Assembly (NCBI GenBank): GCA_045636145.1
Contig: JAZTWV010000013.1
Span: 1-56,231 of the forward strand
Reading direction: 5' to 3'
Origin: Flemingiibacterium sp045636145
Lineage (GTDB): Bacteria; Bacillota; Clostridia; Oscillospirales; CAG-272
DNA length: 56,231 bases
The translations under genes and the position numbers were made by a program. Under the pieces are notes generated by a model. The model was not told the DNA's origin and did no database searches. It was given only the letters and a program-made list of their open reading frames with translations. This document shows positions 14,966 through 23,410 of the stretch, in pieces (the first letter of the stretch is position 1; every line of letters begins with the position of its first letter).

Positions 14966-14995
14966 ATTATACCACATTTCGACTCTCCTCGTCAA
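14966..14995 (-). promoter_or_regulatory. Promoter of the ATPase-permease-permease operon
   Basis: On the minus strand, TTGACG (complement of 14990-14995), 18 bp, TATAAT (complement of 14966-14971), 35 nt from the ATPase start. Confidence 0.75.
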
Positions 14996-15070
14996 TACGA
15001 AAAGAGGATTTTGTTAAGTAAAAAAGAACAAATAAACGAATCTTTGATTTAGTCCTAACGGATAATATGA

Positions 15071-15098
15071 AAAGAGGCCGCCGTATGGCAGCCTCTTT
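15071..15098 (-). terminator. Terminator after the BMP lipoprotein gene
   Basis: AAAGAGGC (15071-15078) pairs with GCCTCTTT (15091-15098); GCC/GGC extends it inwards with one mismatch. On the minus strand it ends in a T-rich stretch. It sits between the lipoprotein and ATPase genes and would keep the binding protein in excess. Confidence 0.75.
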
Positions 15099-15119
15099 AA
15101 AGCGTAAATTAAGCTTTTA

Positions 15120-16229
15120 TCAGTTTACAGAACCGATAACGCCCTCAACGAGCCAGTCAAATGCCTGAAGCTCAGCATCGGTCATTTCAGCACCTGCTTC
15201 TACGCGAACATTGCCTTCGTTGTCCTTAAGCTCGCCTGCGAAGATCTTGAGAGTGCCGTCCTTGATAGCAGCTTCAGCTGTAGCTACAGCCTCTGCGGTG
15301 CCCTCTGCGCAGTTGTCGGTGAGGTCATCAAGAGATACCATGCCTGCGGAGAGACCTTCCCAGTAAGACTGACCTTCCCAAGTGCCGTCGATGATAGACT
15401 GAACATCCTGAGTGTAGTAAACGCCCCAGTGGAAGAGGGGAGCGGTGAGGTATGCTTCGGGAGCGGCGCTTGGAGTAGAGGAGTTATAGCCGATAGCCAG
15501 AACGCCCTTTTCCTGTGCCGCGAGCTGGGGAGCGGTGGAGTCGCAGTGCTGTGCGATAACATCGCATCCGTTGTTGATAAGGGAGATAGCCGCATTCTTT
15601 TCGAGGGTTACGTCGAACCAGGTGTTGGTCCATACAACCTCAACGGTAGCTTCGGGATTTACCGAGCGGAGACCGAGAGTGAACGCGTTGATGCCGCGGA
15701 TAACCTCAGCTATAGGCATAGCCGCAACGTAGCCAACCTTACCGGACTCGGAGTTGAGACCTGCAACGATACCTGCAAGGTAACGTGCTTCGTAAACTCT
15801 GCCCATGTAGTTGCCGTAGTTGTCGCCGGTGATATAGCCGGTAGCGTGACCGAAGTATACATCGGGGTAATCCTTAGCAACCTTTTCAACCCACTCGCCG
15901 TGACCGAAAGAGGTAGCGTAGATTACATTGTAGCCGTCATCGCAGAGCTGACGGAGAGTTGCCTCACACTCGGAGGACTCGGGAACGTTCTCAACATAGT
16001 GAGTGGTGATGCCCATTTCTTCGAGAGCGAGTCTGCCCTGATCGTGAGCGTAGGAGTAGCCGAGGTCACCGATAGGACCGACATAAAGGAATGCAGCCTT
16101 GATGTCTTCCTTAGCGATAGCGCCAAGCTTTGTCTCGCCCTGATCGTCTACCGGAGCTTTGTCGCAGCCGGAGAGGCAGAGAGTGCAAGCCATAAGACCT
16201 GCTAAAAGTGCAGAAAGAATCTTTTTCAT
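15120..16229 (-). CDS. BMP-family nucleoside-binding lipoprotein (PnrA/NupN type)
   Basis: 369 residues from the ATG at 16227-16229, behind an AAAGGAGAAATACC ribosome site. The lipoprotein signal ends LSGC, with the cysteine at residue 22. The mature part shows the BMP pattern: KAAFLYVGPIGDLGYSYAHDQG, YNVIYATSFGHGEWV, GRVYEARYLAGIVAGLNS and QHCDSTAP, which line the nucleoside pocket in PnrA-type proteins. It would capture purine nucleosides outside the membrane and hand them to the ABC channel encoded downstream. It has a strong own promoter and its own terminator, so it is probably made in larger amount than the transporter. The substrate is inferred from family and context. Confidence 0.93.
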   Translation of the reverse strand: MKKILSALLAGLMACTLCLSGCDKAPVDDQGETKLGAIAKEDIKAAFLYVGPIGDLGYSYAHDQGRLALEEMGITTHYVENVPESSECEATLRQLCDDGYNVIYATSFGHGEWVEKVAKDYPDVYFGHATGYITGDNYGNYMGRVYEARYLAGIVAGLNSESGKVGYVAAMPIAEVIRGINAFTLGLRSVNPEATVEVVWTNTWFDVTLEKNAAISLINNGCDVIAQHCDSTAPQLAAQEKGVLAIGYNSSTPSAAPEAYLTAPLFHWGVYYTQDVQSIIDGTWEGQSYWEGLSAGMVSLDDLTDNCAEGTAEAVATAEAAIKDGTLKIFAGELKDNEGNVRVEAGAEMTDAELQAFDWLVEGVIGSVN

Positions 16230-16286
16230 TGGTATTTCTCCTTTGAAATATAATTTTGCAGGAGGCATTTTGCCCCCTTATGTCAA

Positions 16287-16315
16287 ATTATAGCAGAAAC
16301 AATTGCAAATGTCAA
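16287..16315 (-). promoter_or_regulatory. Promoter of the BMP lipoprotein gene
   Basis: On the minus strand, TTGACA (complement of 16310-16315), 17 bp, TATAAT (complement of 16287-16292). It is a consensus-grade promoter. The rest of the 420-nt divergent gap (16230-16650) is AT-rich, with no G-box purine riboswitch core found by eye. Confidence 0.9.
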
Positions 16316-16516
16316 TGAATTATAAAGAAAATTTGAATTTTTTTTGGAAATTTCTGAATTTTCCCCCGAGGCGACAGTGCCGGGAACAACGGTCAACAAT
16401 ATTAACTGGAATTTGCCCACTGTGGGAGTGTGAAAAAATACGCACAGTATTATGCCCAATTTTACATAATAAATTTATATAATTTTAATGAAATATTAAA
16501 AACATCGAAAAAACTA

Positions 16517-16545
16517 TTTCAAATTGTCGAAATATGTGTTATAAT
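16517..16545 (+). promoter_or_regulatory. Promoter of the PRPP synthetase-like gene
   Basis: TTTCAA (16517-16522), 17 bp, TATAAT (16540-16545), giving a leader of about 100 nt. Confidence 0.7.
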
Positions 16546-16556
16546 AAATGCGGAGG

Positions 16557-16630
16557 GGTCAAGGCGTGGTCTGCCCTGATCATTTCCCCGAATAATATTA
16601 CTGCCGCGTAGGCAAAAATAGATGCGCGGC
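16557..16630 (+). promoter_or_regulatory. Structured 5' leader of the PRPP synthetase-like gene
   Basis: Two hairpins can be read: GGTCA..GGC with GCC.TGATC (16557-16581), and GCCGCG (16603-16608) with CGCGGC (16625-16630). The second ends eight bases before GGAGG. It could regulate translation. No known PRPP (ykkC-type) or purine riboswitch consensus was recognised. Confidence 0.4.
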
Positions 16631-16650
16631 ATAAAACGGAGGATTTATTG

Positions 16651-17766
16651 ATGAACGAGTCTTTATACGGCGATCTCAGTGTGATCGGAACAAGAGGCTG
16701 TGAGGAACTGACAGCACAGGTCGATGCCTACTTAAAGGAGTGGCGCAAGACAGACAAAAGCTTTGTTGTACAGGCGGACTGCACCAGATTCGGTACAGGT
16801 GAGGCAAAATGTCTCATTCACGAATCACTTCGCGGACACGATGTCTACATTGTCAACGACTGCTTCAATTACGGTGTTACCTACAAAATGTACGGTATGA
16901 CCGTACCTATGAGTCCCGACGACCATTATCAGGATCTTAAGCGCGTTATCGCGGCAATCGGCGGAAAGGCGCGCCGAATTTCGCTCCTCATGCCCATGCT
17001 CTACGAGGGACGTCAGCACACGCGCTCCTCCCGTGAGTCTCTTGACTGTGCCAATGCACTCCAGGAGCTTATGTCAATGGGCGTTGCCAACATTATAACC
17101 TTTGACGCTCACGATGCACGCGTACAGAACGCAATTCCGCTTTCCGGATTTGAAAATGTCCGCTGCACCTATCAGATGATAAAGGCTCTGTGCAGAGCTG
17201 TTCCGGATATTAAGCTTGACCGCGATCATCTTGCGGTTGTATCTCCCGACGAGGGCGGTATGAGCCGTTGTATGTACTATTCCTCCGTGCTTGGACTTGA
17301 TCTCGGTATGTTCTACAAGCGCCGCAATTACGCTGTGGTTATCGACGGCAAGAATCCCATTGAAGCACACGAATATCTCGGACGCGATCTTCACGGCAAG
17401 GATGCTATCGTTGTTGACGACATGATAAGCTCCGGCGACTCCATGCTTGACGTTGCACTTCAGCTTAAGAGCAAGGGTGCAAAGCGAATCTTCGTTTTCT
17501 CCACATTCGGTCTTTTCTGCAACGGTCTCGAAAAATTTGATGAGGCTTATGCAAACGGTACTATCGACCGCATATTTACCACCAACCTTATTTATTCCAC
17601 AGAGGAGCTTAAGAGCCGCCAGTGGTACACACAGGTAAATATGTGCAAATATATTTCCTACATCATCGACACACTCAATCATGACCACTCTATAAGCAAT
17701 CTTCTCAATCCCGTAAACCGCATCCACAATCTTGTGGAAAAGCGCAAAGAAGCGGGTCTTGAATAA
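16651..17766 (+). CDS. Ribose-phosphate pyrophosphokinase-like enzyme (divergent PRPP synthetase)
   Basis: 371 residues from the ATG at 16651, eight bases after GGAGG. It has two phosphoribosyl-transferase-like halves. The PRPP-binding loop appears as IVVDDMISSGDSM (about residue 250), a variant of the usual DDxIDTGGT. The ATP/flexible-loop region reads MLYEGRQHTRSSRES instead of the classical PYxRQDR motif. At 371 residues it is longer than classical PRPP synthetases (about 310-320), with an insert after residue 50 and a longer tail. Such divergent prs genes occur in Clostridia and may be a second isozyme. The reaction is ribose 5-phosphate plus ATP to PRPP. The nucleoside importer diverges from the same control region, which fits a salvage link. 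Confidence 0.85.
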   Translation: MNESLYGDLSVIGTRGCEELTAQVDAYLKEWRKTDKSFVVQADCTRFGTGEAKCLIHESLRGHDVYIVNDCFNYGVTYKMYGMTVPMSPDDHYQDLKRVIAAIGGKARRISLLMPMLYEGRQHTRSSRESLDCANALQELMSMGVANIITFDAHDARVQNAIPLSGFENVRCTYQMIKALCRAVPDIKLDRDHLAVVSPDEGGMSRCMYYSSVLGLDLGMFYKRRNYAVVIDGKNPIEAHEYLGRDLHGKDAIVVDDMISSGDSMLDVALQLKSKGAKRIFVFSTFGLFCNGLEKFDEAYANGTIDRIFTTNLIYSTEELKSRQWYTQVNMCKYISYIIDTLNHDHSISNLLNPVNRIHNLVEKRKEAGLE

Positions 17767-17775
17767 AATAAACAT

Positions 17776-17808
17776 AGCTCCGCCGGCTAATTATCGGCGG
17801 AGCTTTTT
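17776..17808 (+). terminator. Terminator after the PRPP synthetase-like gene
   Basis: AGCTCCGCCG (17776-17785) pairs perfectly with CGGCGGAGCT (17795-17804), followed by TTTT. Confidence 0.92.
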
Positions 17809-17817
17809 GTGTGTAGG

Positions 17818-18057
17818 GGGACGGGTCGCTGTTCTTGAGCACAGCGCTTCGCGATGTGCTGAAAGCATCCGCAAAGAACTTTATACAAGGAATTATTTAA
17901 CAAAACGCAAAGTGATTGCAAAACCGCTCGTGCGCACCACTCGCGCCGCCTGCATGGCCCCGCACCATTCCGGCGGCTGGGGCGGCGGTAATCGTTTGTG
18001 CGGTGGGGCGTGACCGCTTTACGGCGCGCATTGTGATAATTCCGTATGGGGCGACGT
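17818..18057 (+). repeat. Dispersed repeat, copy 1 (about 230 bp)
   Basis: Collinear with 23411-23638. Shared anchors in the same order and nearly the same spacing are ACTTTATACAAGG (17878), CGCGCCGCCTGCATGG (17942), an ACGGCGCGCATT or TGCGGCGCGCATTA block (~18020) and CGTATGGGGCGACGT (18043). It fills the gene-free stretch after the prs terminator. It encodes no convincing protein. Confidence 0.85.
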
Positions 18058-18157
18058 CCCCGACGCTCCGTTCTATCACACGACTCACGCCGCCTGCATA
18101 GCGGTCATGCCACCCGGTGCTTCGGCAGAAAAAATTTTATTTTTTTCGTTTTCCCAC

Positions 18158-18186
18158 TTGACATTTGCCCAAAAATGTGCTATATT
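18158..18186 (+). promoter_or_regulatory. Promoter of a small RNA
   Basis: TTGACA (18158-18163), 17 bp, TATATT (18181-18186). There is no start codon downstream before a strong terminator. Confidence 0.75.
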
Positions 18187-18192
18187 ATTAGC

Positions 18193-18262
18193 GAGATCAG
18201 TTTTCCGTATGGCTGCTTGGGGATTGGACCCTCGTACCCCAGCGGAAAACTGGTCTTTTTTT
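18193..18262 (+). ncRNA. Candidate 70-nt small RNA
   Basis: Starting about seven bases after the -10, the transcript would fold into one long hairpin. GATCAGTTTTCCG (18195-18207) pairs with CGGAAAACTGGTC (18243-18255, one G-U), an inner stem TTGGGG pairs with CCCCAG, and the loop is ATTGGACCCTCGTA. Seven Ts follow directly (18256-18262), making a classic intrinsic terminator. The loop is C-rich, as in Firmicute regulatory RNAs that bind Shine-Dalgarno sequences. It lies antisense to the last ~50 codons of the decayed phage gene. The sequence does not match a class I know. It could also be an over-grown terminator, but the adjacent consensus promoter argues for a gene. Confidence 0.6.
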
Positions 18263-19703
18263 GTTTTTATGTCAAGTATTCTACCGTCAGCTATTGCCTG
18301 GTTAATATCCGCTTCGATTTGCGCCCTCGGATAAACGGTAATTGCCTTATTTACAGAGAGTCTTTTCCCGTCAATCATTCCGCGTGTATCAACCTCCTCG
18401 ACAACAACTGCGTATCCCTTGCCGCCGTTTTCAACATCATCGATAATCTTGTCAGTAACAAGTATTATTCTGTTGTGTCGAGAGTTACCGTTCTCATCGA
18501 GAGGCGCAGCGAATACCGCCACAGGATTTTCGGATTTTTCAAGAATTTCTAAAAAATCTTCTTTCTCGATGCCGTGATAATTATCTTGTTTTTTATAAAA
18601 CGGCTTCTTTTCATATTCCTCTAATGTCACCATAGCTGAATATACTTTAGATGCAGGCATTGTAACCTTCAAGCTCTCTGCACCGATAACACCCGTCATA
18701 AAGTTGGATGTTTCGCCAAGATAAACTTCGCCTTTTGAGGCATCAAACGTGCCGTTCAACACCTTGTCAAGGTCGTCGCTGAGCTTCGGGGAGATAGAAT
18801 ACTTCACCCCATCGACACCGCCGAGTGAAAATTGCCTATTGACATTTTCAGAATTTTGTGATATACTGTAATTGGTGGGAGCGGTGTCAAGTGTCTTGAC
18901 CCCTCCCACTTTTTCTATTGGGAAAACATCATAAAGAATTTTTTCACCGTTTGTTGAGTTGGCAATACGTAGCTTTGCTTTCCAAACGTTTTTTTCTTTA
19001 TCTTGAATGTACGTTTCCCAAACATCCCAATCGTTTTTCCCGTTATTGTCCACCCAATCGTGCGGATGCGTTGCGGTTTCGGTGCCTTTGAAAGAGGATG
19101 CCGTGATAAGCTCATCAACGAGAACAATAGCTTCCTGCTTTACAGGATTCGCAAGATAAGCTGTCATATCCTTGTTGACAGGCACTTTTTTTCCGCTCTT
19201 GTTTTTGAATTTTCTGCTCGATTCGGCAATGGTTACATCTACAGCGTTTCCGCTTTGGTCGTAAGCAGTAAAAACCTCTCCGCCAAGTTCTTTGACGCGT
19301 TCCTTGACCATTTCTACTCGCTCTTCAGGCGAAAGATTATCAAGCAACGTGGAATCAAGTTTCACGCCCATTCCATAGGAGTTATTGTTTTCATCAACAA
19401 TTTCGCTGATAGATTGCTGTACACCGCCGTCATTAGCGGTGTTTTTTTGCGCCCTGTACGCCGCCTCAAAACGGTGCTTGATAACCTCAAGCTGTCGCGC
19501 CTCTCGACTTCCTGCGGTTACAAGATTGGAAAAATACTTGATTTGGTCGTATATGTACTCAAAAAGGTTGCGGTGATGTACGGAAAGGTGGTTGACAAAG
19601 CCCTCGTCCGAGAAAAGGTACTCGCCCACGACATCCGCGTTAAGCTCGGTGTCGATGTCCGTTCCCTCGTTGTATACATCCTTGACCACCTGCTTGCCGC
19701 TCT

Positions 19704-19727
19704 CGGTAATGCCTACGGGCATTACCG
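19704..19727. repeat. Perfect 10-bp inverted repeat at the TauE/remnant junction
   Basis: CGGTAATGCC (19704-19713) and GGCATTACCG (19718-19727) surround TACG. It sits 10 nt past the TauE stop on the minus strand, without a T-run. It may be the old terminator of the TauE operon or the scar of the junction with the phage fragment. Confidence 0.6.
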
Positions 19728-19736
19728 GAACTTCAA

Positions 19737-20081
19737 TTACCTCCGAAACAGCGTCAGCGCACCCGAAAGTATCAGCAGTCCCCCAAAAAAAGTGCGGATA
19801 ATATCGGGGGACACGCTCTTTGCAAGCATACTTCCGAGGACTGCGCCGATACTTCCGCAAAGCACCATCCACGCAATAAGTTTAAAATTAAGCTTTCGCT
19901 TTATGAGGTGGACCACCATTGCGGCGCCGGATGAAAAGAGAAACCACACAAGATTTATCCCCTGCGCCGCAAGCTGATCCGTGCCGCAAAACAGCACCAG
20001 CCATATGACGAGAAGTCCGCCGCCGCCGATTCCAAGTCCCGACAGTATGGCTACTGCAAAGCCTACGATTGCATCCATCAT
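19737..20081 (-). CDS. TauE/SafE-family transporter, second half-gene
   Basis: 114 residues with about four membrane helices. AVAILSGLGIGGGGLLVIWL is the glycine-rich first helix of a TauE/SafE (DUF81, TSUP) repeat; a full-length single-chain member has about 250 residues and two such repeats. It follows the other half-gene by four bases, with GAGGTGA before its ATG, so the two are co-translated and probably assemble as a heterodimer. By family knowledge TSUP proteins move sulfonates, sulfite or other organic anions. The remnant frame from the right-hand phage gene overlaps this gene in another frame and is not real there. Confidence 0.88.
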   Translation of the reverse strand: MMDAIVGFAVAILSGLGIGGGGLLVIWLVLFCGTDQLAAQGINLVWFLFSSGAAMVVHLIKRKLNFKLIAWMVLCGSIGAVLGSMLAKSVSPDIIRTFFGGLLILSGALTLFRR

Positions 20082-20085
20082 GTAT

Positions 20086-20484
20086 TCACCTCAGAAAATT
20101 TATGCCTGCCCATATTACCATAACGGCAAACAGGCGTTTTACAAGGTTTACGCTTAACTTATCAAGAAGCAGCGCGCCGGACACCCCTCCAAGGATTCCG
20201 GGGATGAGATACGGCACGGTAAGGGAAAAATCTATCTTGTCTCCGTACATAATGGCGGAAATAAGAGAGAGGGGAAGTATCACGGCTATGAGTGTGGCGA
20301 AGCGGTCGCGTACACCGTCCTCGCCGTCCTTTGGCAGAAGCGCCATTGCAAGCATTAGCACGATTCCGCCGCCTGTACCTAAAAATCCGTTTACGACACC
20401 GGCAAAAACGGCGATAATTCCTATGATTATTGCCCGTCCGGTGCCGTAATTTTTAAAAAACTCAAAACTTTTACTATATTTCAT
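20086..20484 (-). CDS. TauE/SafE-family transporter, first half-gene
   Basis: 132 residues. A cytoplasmic N-terminus (KYSKSFEFFKNYGTG) is followed by AVFAGVVNGFLGTGGGIVLM, the glycine-rich helix of the TauE/SafE family, and three more helices. Together with the next gene it makes the two inverted repeats of one transporter. Paired short TSUP genes are common in Clostridia, so this is an organisation rather than a frameshift: each half has its own start and the downstream one its own ribosome site. No clear ribosome site precedes this first start. It diverges from ftsK. Confidence 0.86.
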   Translation of the reverse strand: MKYSKSFEFFKNYGTGRAIIIGIIAVFAGVVNGFLGTGGGIVLMLAMALLPKDGEDGVRDRFATLIAVILPLSLISAIMYGDKIDFSLTVPYLIPGILGGVSGALLLDKLSVNLVKRLFAVMVIWAGINFLR

Positions 20485-20494
20485 GATTTACGGG

Positions 20495-20523
20495 TTGTAA
20501 TTTCTGAAAATTTATGGTATAAT
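20495..20523 (+). promoter_or_regulatory. Promoter of ftsK/spoIIIE
   Basis: TTGTAA (20495-20500), 17 bp, TATAAT (20518-20523), leaving a leader of about 100 nt. Confidence 0.75.
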
Positions 20524-20631
20524 AATATAGTATACATATATTTGCACCTCATACAGAGAAAGTATAGCCCATATGCGGCGACATGATACATAGAAGTAGA
20601 GAGTAAAAGTCTGAAAGGAACCGTCACGATA

Positions 20632-23406
20632 ATGCCTGCAAAAAAATCAGCAAACAAGCGTCCTGCGGCGCGTACATCAAAAAATTCCAAGGCAAAGGGA
20701 AACGCCAAGAACGGCAGCCGTGATCCCGAGCGTCTTATAAATCAGCTTATGCCGTATATTTTATCCATTGCGGCTCTGTTTTTGTTTATCAGTTATTTTA
20801 TGCCGGATTCCACCGGCTTTGTGGGAACGTTTTTCAAGAACACCATGTTCGGTCTTTTTTCAAAGGGCGCATGGATCGTTCCGTTCCTTGTTTTGAATAT
20901 AGCTTATTTCTGGAAGCGCGATGTAGCGTCCGACAGTGTAAAGTACAAGCTGGTATTTTCTTTGGCGGTGCTGAGTCTGTTTTCCGTGCTGGTACACGCC
21001 TTTGCAAGACACGGCGGCACTGCTGTGGCAGCTCCATTTGTAAATCTTATTGAGCTTTTTAAGGATGGCACACAGCGAATCGGCGGCGGTCTTATTGGAG
21101 GCTTCTTCGGAAATCTTCTGATGAGCGGCTTTGGATTTGCAGGCACGCTTATACTAGGTATTGCGCTGATACTTCTTTTCGGAATATTCCTTTTCGGCAT
21201 GACTCCCCATATGTTCGCCGTGTATATTGTGACGGGAATAAGAGAGCTTCGCGCGGGATTTTCCGAGCGCATGACCGATGTTCGTGCTGAGCAGGAGCAG
21301 ATGCTCTCTGAGTACGAAGCCCAGCGTGCAAGACGCATTGCCGAGAAAGAGGCGGCAAGGGCGGCGGCAGAGCGTGCGGCGATGAAGAAATCCCGAAAGC
21401 AGCCGGTCAATGATCTGCTTGACGGCGACGAGGATGAAGAAGAAAACAGCTTTTTCGATGCGGCGCAGGCAGTGGAAACCGATGCCGCGGCAAATGCGCC
21501 TGTGATTGATCCGTCAATATTTGATGCTGTCATGTCAGAAAATGAGACGCAGAACTCCGATGAGGCAGAAAATCCTTCCGAGGATGAAGAACCCTCTGAA
21601 AAGCGTAGTTTGTTCCGCCGCGAAAAGGTAAGTCCCATGCCAAAGACCGGAATGCAGGAGCTTTCCGAGCTTGAGGATGGAGAAATAGATCTTGCGAAGA
21701 TCTTTTCCGAGACCGACACCATGGAGACGGCTGTTCCCGGTATGCCCGAGGACGGCGAGATAGTGACCGCCGCGGAGATAGACCTTATGGTAGAGAAGAG
21801 CAGACTTTCGGGAGAGAATCTGCCTGTGCCTGTGGATGACGACGAGCCGCCATTCGATGTGGACGAGCACACGGTATTTGCGGCTGTTGACCACGGCAAT
21901 GTTGTGACTGAGAGAGCACCTGTTATGCCCGAATATGTATTCCCGCCCCTGTCGCTCTTGAAGCTTGATATGTCAAGGGACAATCGCGATATGTCGGGCG
22001 AGATACAGCAGACCGCAACGAAGCTTGTGGAGACGCTTCGTTCATTTAACGTAAAGACGAAGATAATCAACGTGTCCCGCGGACCTACGATCACTCGCTA
22101 CGAGCTTCAGCCTGAGGTTGGCACCAAGGTTCGCTCCATTGTGAATCTTGTTGACGACATTGCGCTTCATCTTGCCACAAGCGGTGTGCGCATCGAAGCA
22201 CCTATTCCCGGCAAAGAGGCGGTGGGAATCGAAGTGCCCAACCGCTCTACGTCTACGGTATACATTCGCGAGCTTCTTGAGAGCAGCGGATTCAAGACGT
22301 CCCCCAGCAAGGTGACAACGACTCTGGGCATGGACGTTGCCGGAAGCCCTGTTTTACTTGATATTGCCAAGATGCCCCATCTGCTTATTGCAGGTACTAC
22401 CGGCTCAGGTAAGTCTGTGTGCATAAACTCGCTTATTATATCCATGCTTTATAAGGCGAGACCCGACGAGGTCAAGTTTATAATGATCGACCCGAAGAAG
22501 GTTGAGCTTAACGTTTACAACGGCATCCCCCATCTTTTGGTGCCTGTTGTGTCCGATCCCAAAAAGGCGGCAGGTGCGCTTCACTGGGCGGTAACTGAGA
22601 TGGAGCGTCGCTACGAGCTTATCGAGGGTGCAGGAGTGCGCAATCTCAAGGGCTACAATCAGTCGGTGGCGAATGACGACAGTGCGGAAAAGCTTCCTCA
22701 GATCGTCATAATAATCGACGAGCTGGCGGATCTTATGATGATGGCGCGCGATGATGTAGAAGAGGCGATCTGCCGAATTGCGCAGAAGGCACGTGCGGCA
22801 GGAATGCATCTTGTTATCGGTACTCAGCGTCCGTCAGTTGACGTTGTTACGGGTCTTATTAAGGCTAACGTTCCCTCGCGAATCGCATTTACCACCGCAA
22901 ATCAGGTGGATTCCAGAACGATTATTGACACTGTGGGAGCGGAAAAGCTTATTGGACGCGGTGATATGCTGTATGCGCCTATCGGAAGCATAAAGCCCAC
23001 CCGTGTACAGGGATGCTTTGTGTCCGACGATGAGGTTGAAGAAGTAACCACGTTTATTAAGAATAATTACGGTGTAAGAGATTACGACAAGTCTGTAATG
23101 GACACCATTGAGCGTGAGGCTATGCTTTGCGGCAACAAGAAGTCCACTGTCATGGGTGACGGTGACGAGGAAGCCAACGACGGCGATCCCATGCTTCGTC
23201 CGGCAATTCAGCTTGCTGTGGAATCGGGCAAGATATCGACGTCTCTTATCCAGCGCCGCTTACAGCTCGGCTACGGTCGCGCCGCGAAGCTTATTGACGC
23301 CATGGAGCAGATGGGCATTGTAAGTCCGCCTCAGGGTCAGAAGCCTCGTGATGTACTTATTTCCAAGTCCGAGTACATGGAAATGGAGCTTCGCCGCGGC
23401 GAGTGA
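20632..23406 (+). CDS. ftsK: DNA translocase FtsK/SpoIIIE
   Basis: 924 residues. The N-terminus is basic, with four membrane helices by residue ~200 that anchor the pump at the septum. A long acidic, poorly conserved linker follows (~205-430). The motor domain has Walker A GTTGSGKSV near residue 588 and Walker B IVIIIDELADLMMM, and the GTQRPSVDVVTG block is typical of FtsK. The C-terminal winged-helix gamma domain (MLRPAIQLAVESGKIST, then GYGRAAKLIDAMEQMGIV) reads the polar DNA motifs. It pumps chromosomes through the division or sporulation septum. AAAGGAA lies 12 nt before the ATG. Confidence 0.96.
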   Translation: MPAKKSANKRPAARTSKNSKAKGNAKNGSRDPERLINQLMPYILSIAALFLFISYFMPDSTGFVGTFFKNTMFGLFSKGAWIVPFLVLNIAYFWKRDVASDSVKYKLVFSLAVLSLFSVLVHAFARHGGTAVAAPFVNLIELFKDGTQRIGGGLIGGFFGNLLMSGFGFAGTLILGIALILLFGIFLFGMTPHMFAVYIVTGIRELRAGFSERMTDVRAEQEQMLSEYEAQRARRIAEKEAARAAAERAAMKKSRKQPVNDLLDGDEDEEENSFFDAAQAVETDAAANAPVIDPSIFDAVMSENETQNSDEAENPSEDEEPSEKRSLFRREKVSPMPKTGMQELSELEDGEIDLAKIFSETDTMETAVPGMPEDGEIVTAAEIDLMVEKSRLSGENLPVPVDDDEPPFDVDEHTVFAAVDHGNVVTERAPVMPEYVFPPLSLLKLDMSRDNRDMSGEIQQTATKLVETLRSFNVKTKIINVSRGPTITRYELQPEVGTKVRSIVNLVDDIALHLATSGVRIEAPIPGKEAVGIEVPNRSTSTVYIRELLESSGFKTSPSKVTTTLGMDVAGSPVLLDIAKMPHLLIAGTTGSGKSVCINSLIISMLYKARPDEVKFIMIDPKKVELNVYNGIPHLLVPVVSDPKKAAGALHWAVTEMERRYELIEGAGVRNLKGYNQSVANDDSAEKLPQIVIIIDELADLMMMARDDVEEAICRIAQKARAAGMHLVIGTQRPSVDVVTGLIKANVPSRIAFTTANQVDSRTIIDTVGAEKLIGRGDMLYAPIGSIKPTRVQGCFVSDDEVEEVTTFIKNNYGVRDYDKSVMDTIEREAMLCGNKKSTVMGDGDEEANDGDPMLRPAIQLAVESGKISTSLIQRRLQLGYGRAAKLIDAMEQMGIVSPPQGQKPRDVLISKSEYMEMELRRGE

Positions 23407-23410
23407 TGGT

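Larger units (their letters stand above)
18085..19734 (-). pseudogene. 5'-truncated fragment of a giant phage polyvalent (LPD/MuF-type) protein
   Basis: About 550 codons with no start of their own: the open frame continues upstream only by running out of frame through the TauE/SafE gene. Recognisable blocks, in order, are a polyvalent-protein segment (VVGEYLFSDEGFVNHLSVHH, then IKYFSNLVTAGSREARQLE), a region with VDVTIAESSRKFKNKSGKKV and WKAKLRIANSTNGEKILYDV typical of LPD3-like domains, and a C-terminal MuF-like domain (SPKLSDDLDKVLNGTFDASK, YSAMVTLEEYEKKPFYKKQD, NPVAVFAAPLDENG). Such regions end very large proteins of prophages and conjugative elements in gut Clostridia. The last ~50 codons overlap the candidate small RNA antisense and may not be original. 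It is read as a remnant; a functional short form from an internal start cannot be excluded. Confidence 0.7.

Noticed and set aside
16230..16650. Purine riboswitch between the nucleoside importer and the PRPP synthetase-like gene.
   Set aside because: No G-box core elements (conserved junction and UUUCUAC-type strand) were found on either strand by eye.
18193..18262. tRNA or tRNA fragment suggested by a GGGTCCAATCCCC-like stretch.
   Set aside because: No acceptor, D or anticodon arm can be formed; the sequence folds as one terminator-type hairpin.
19735..19872. Start of the phage remnant inside the TauE/SafE gene.
   Set aside because: The TauE gene has the correct frame, length and helices there. 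The remnant frame is only an accidental extension.
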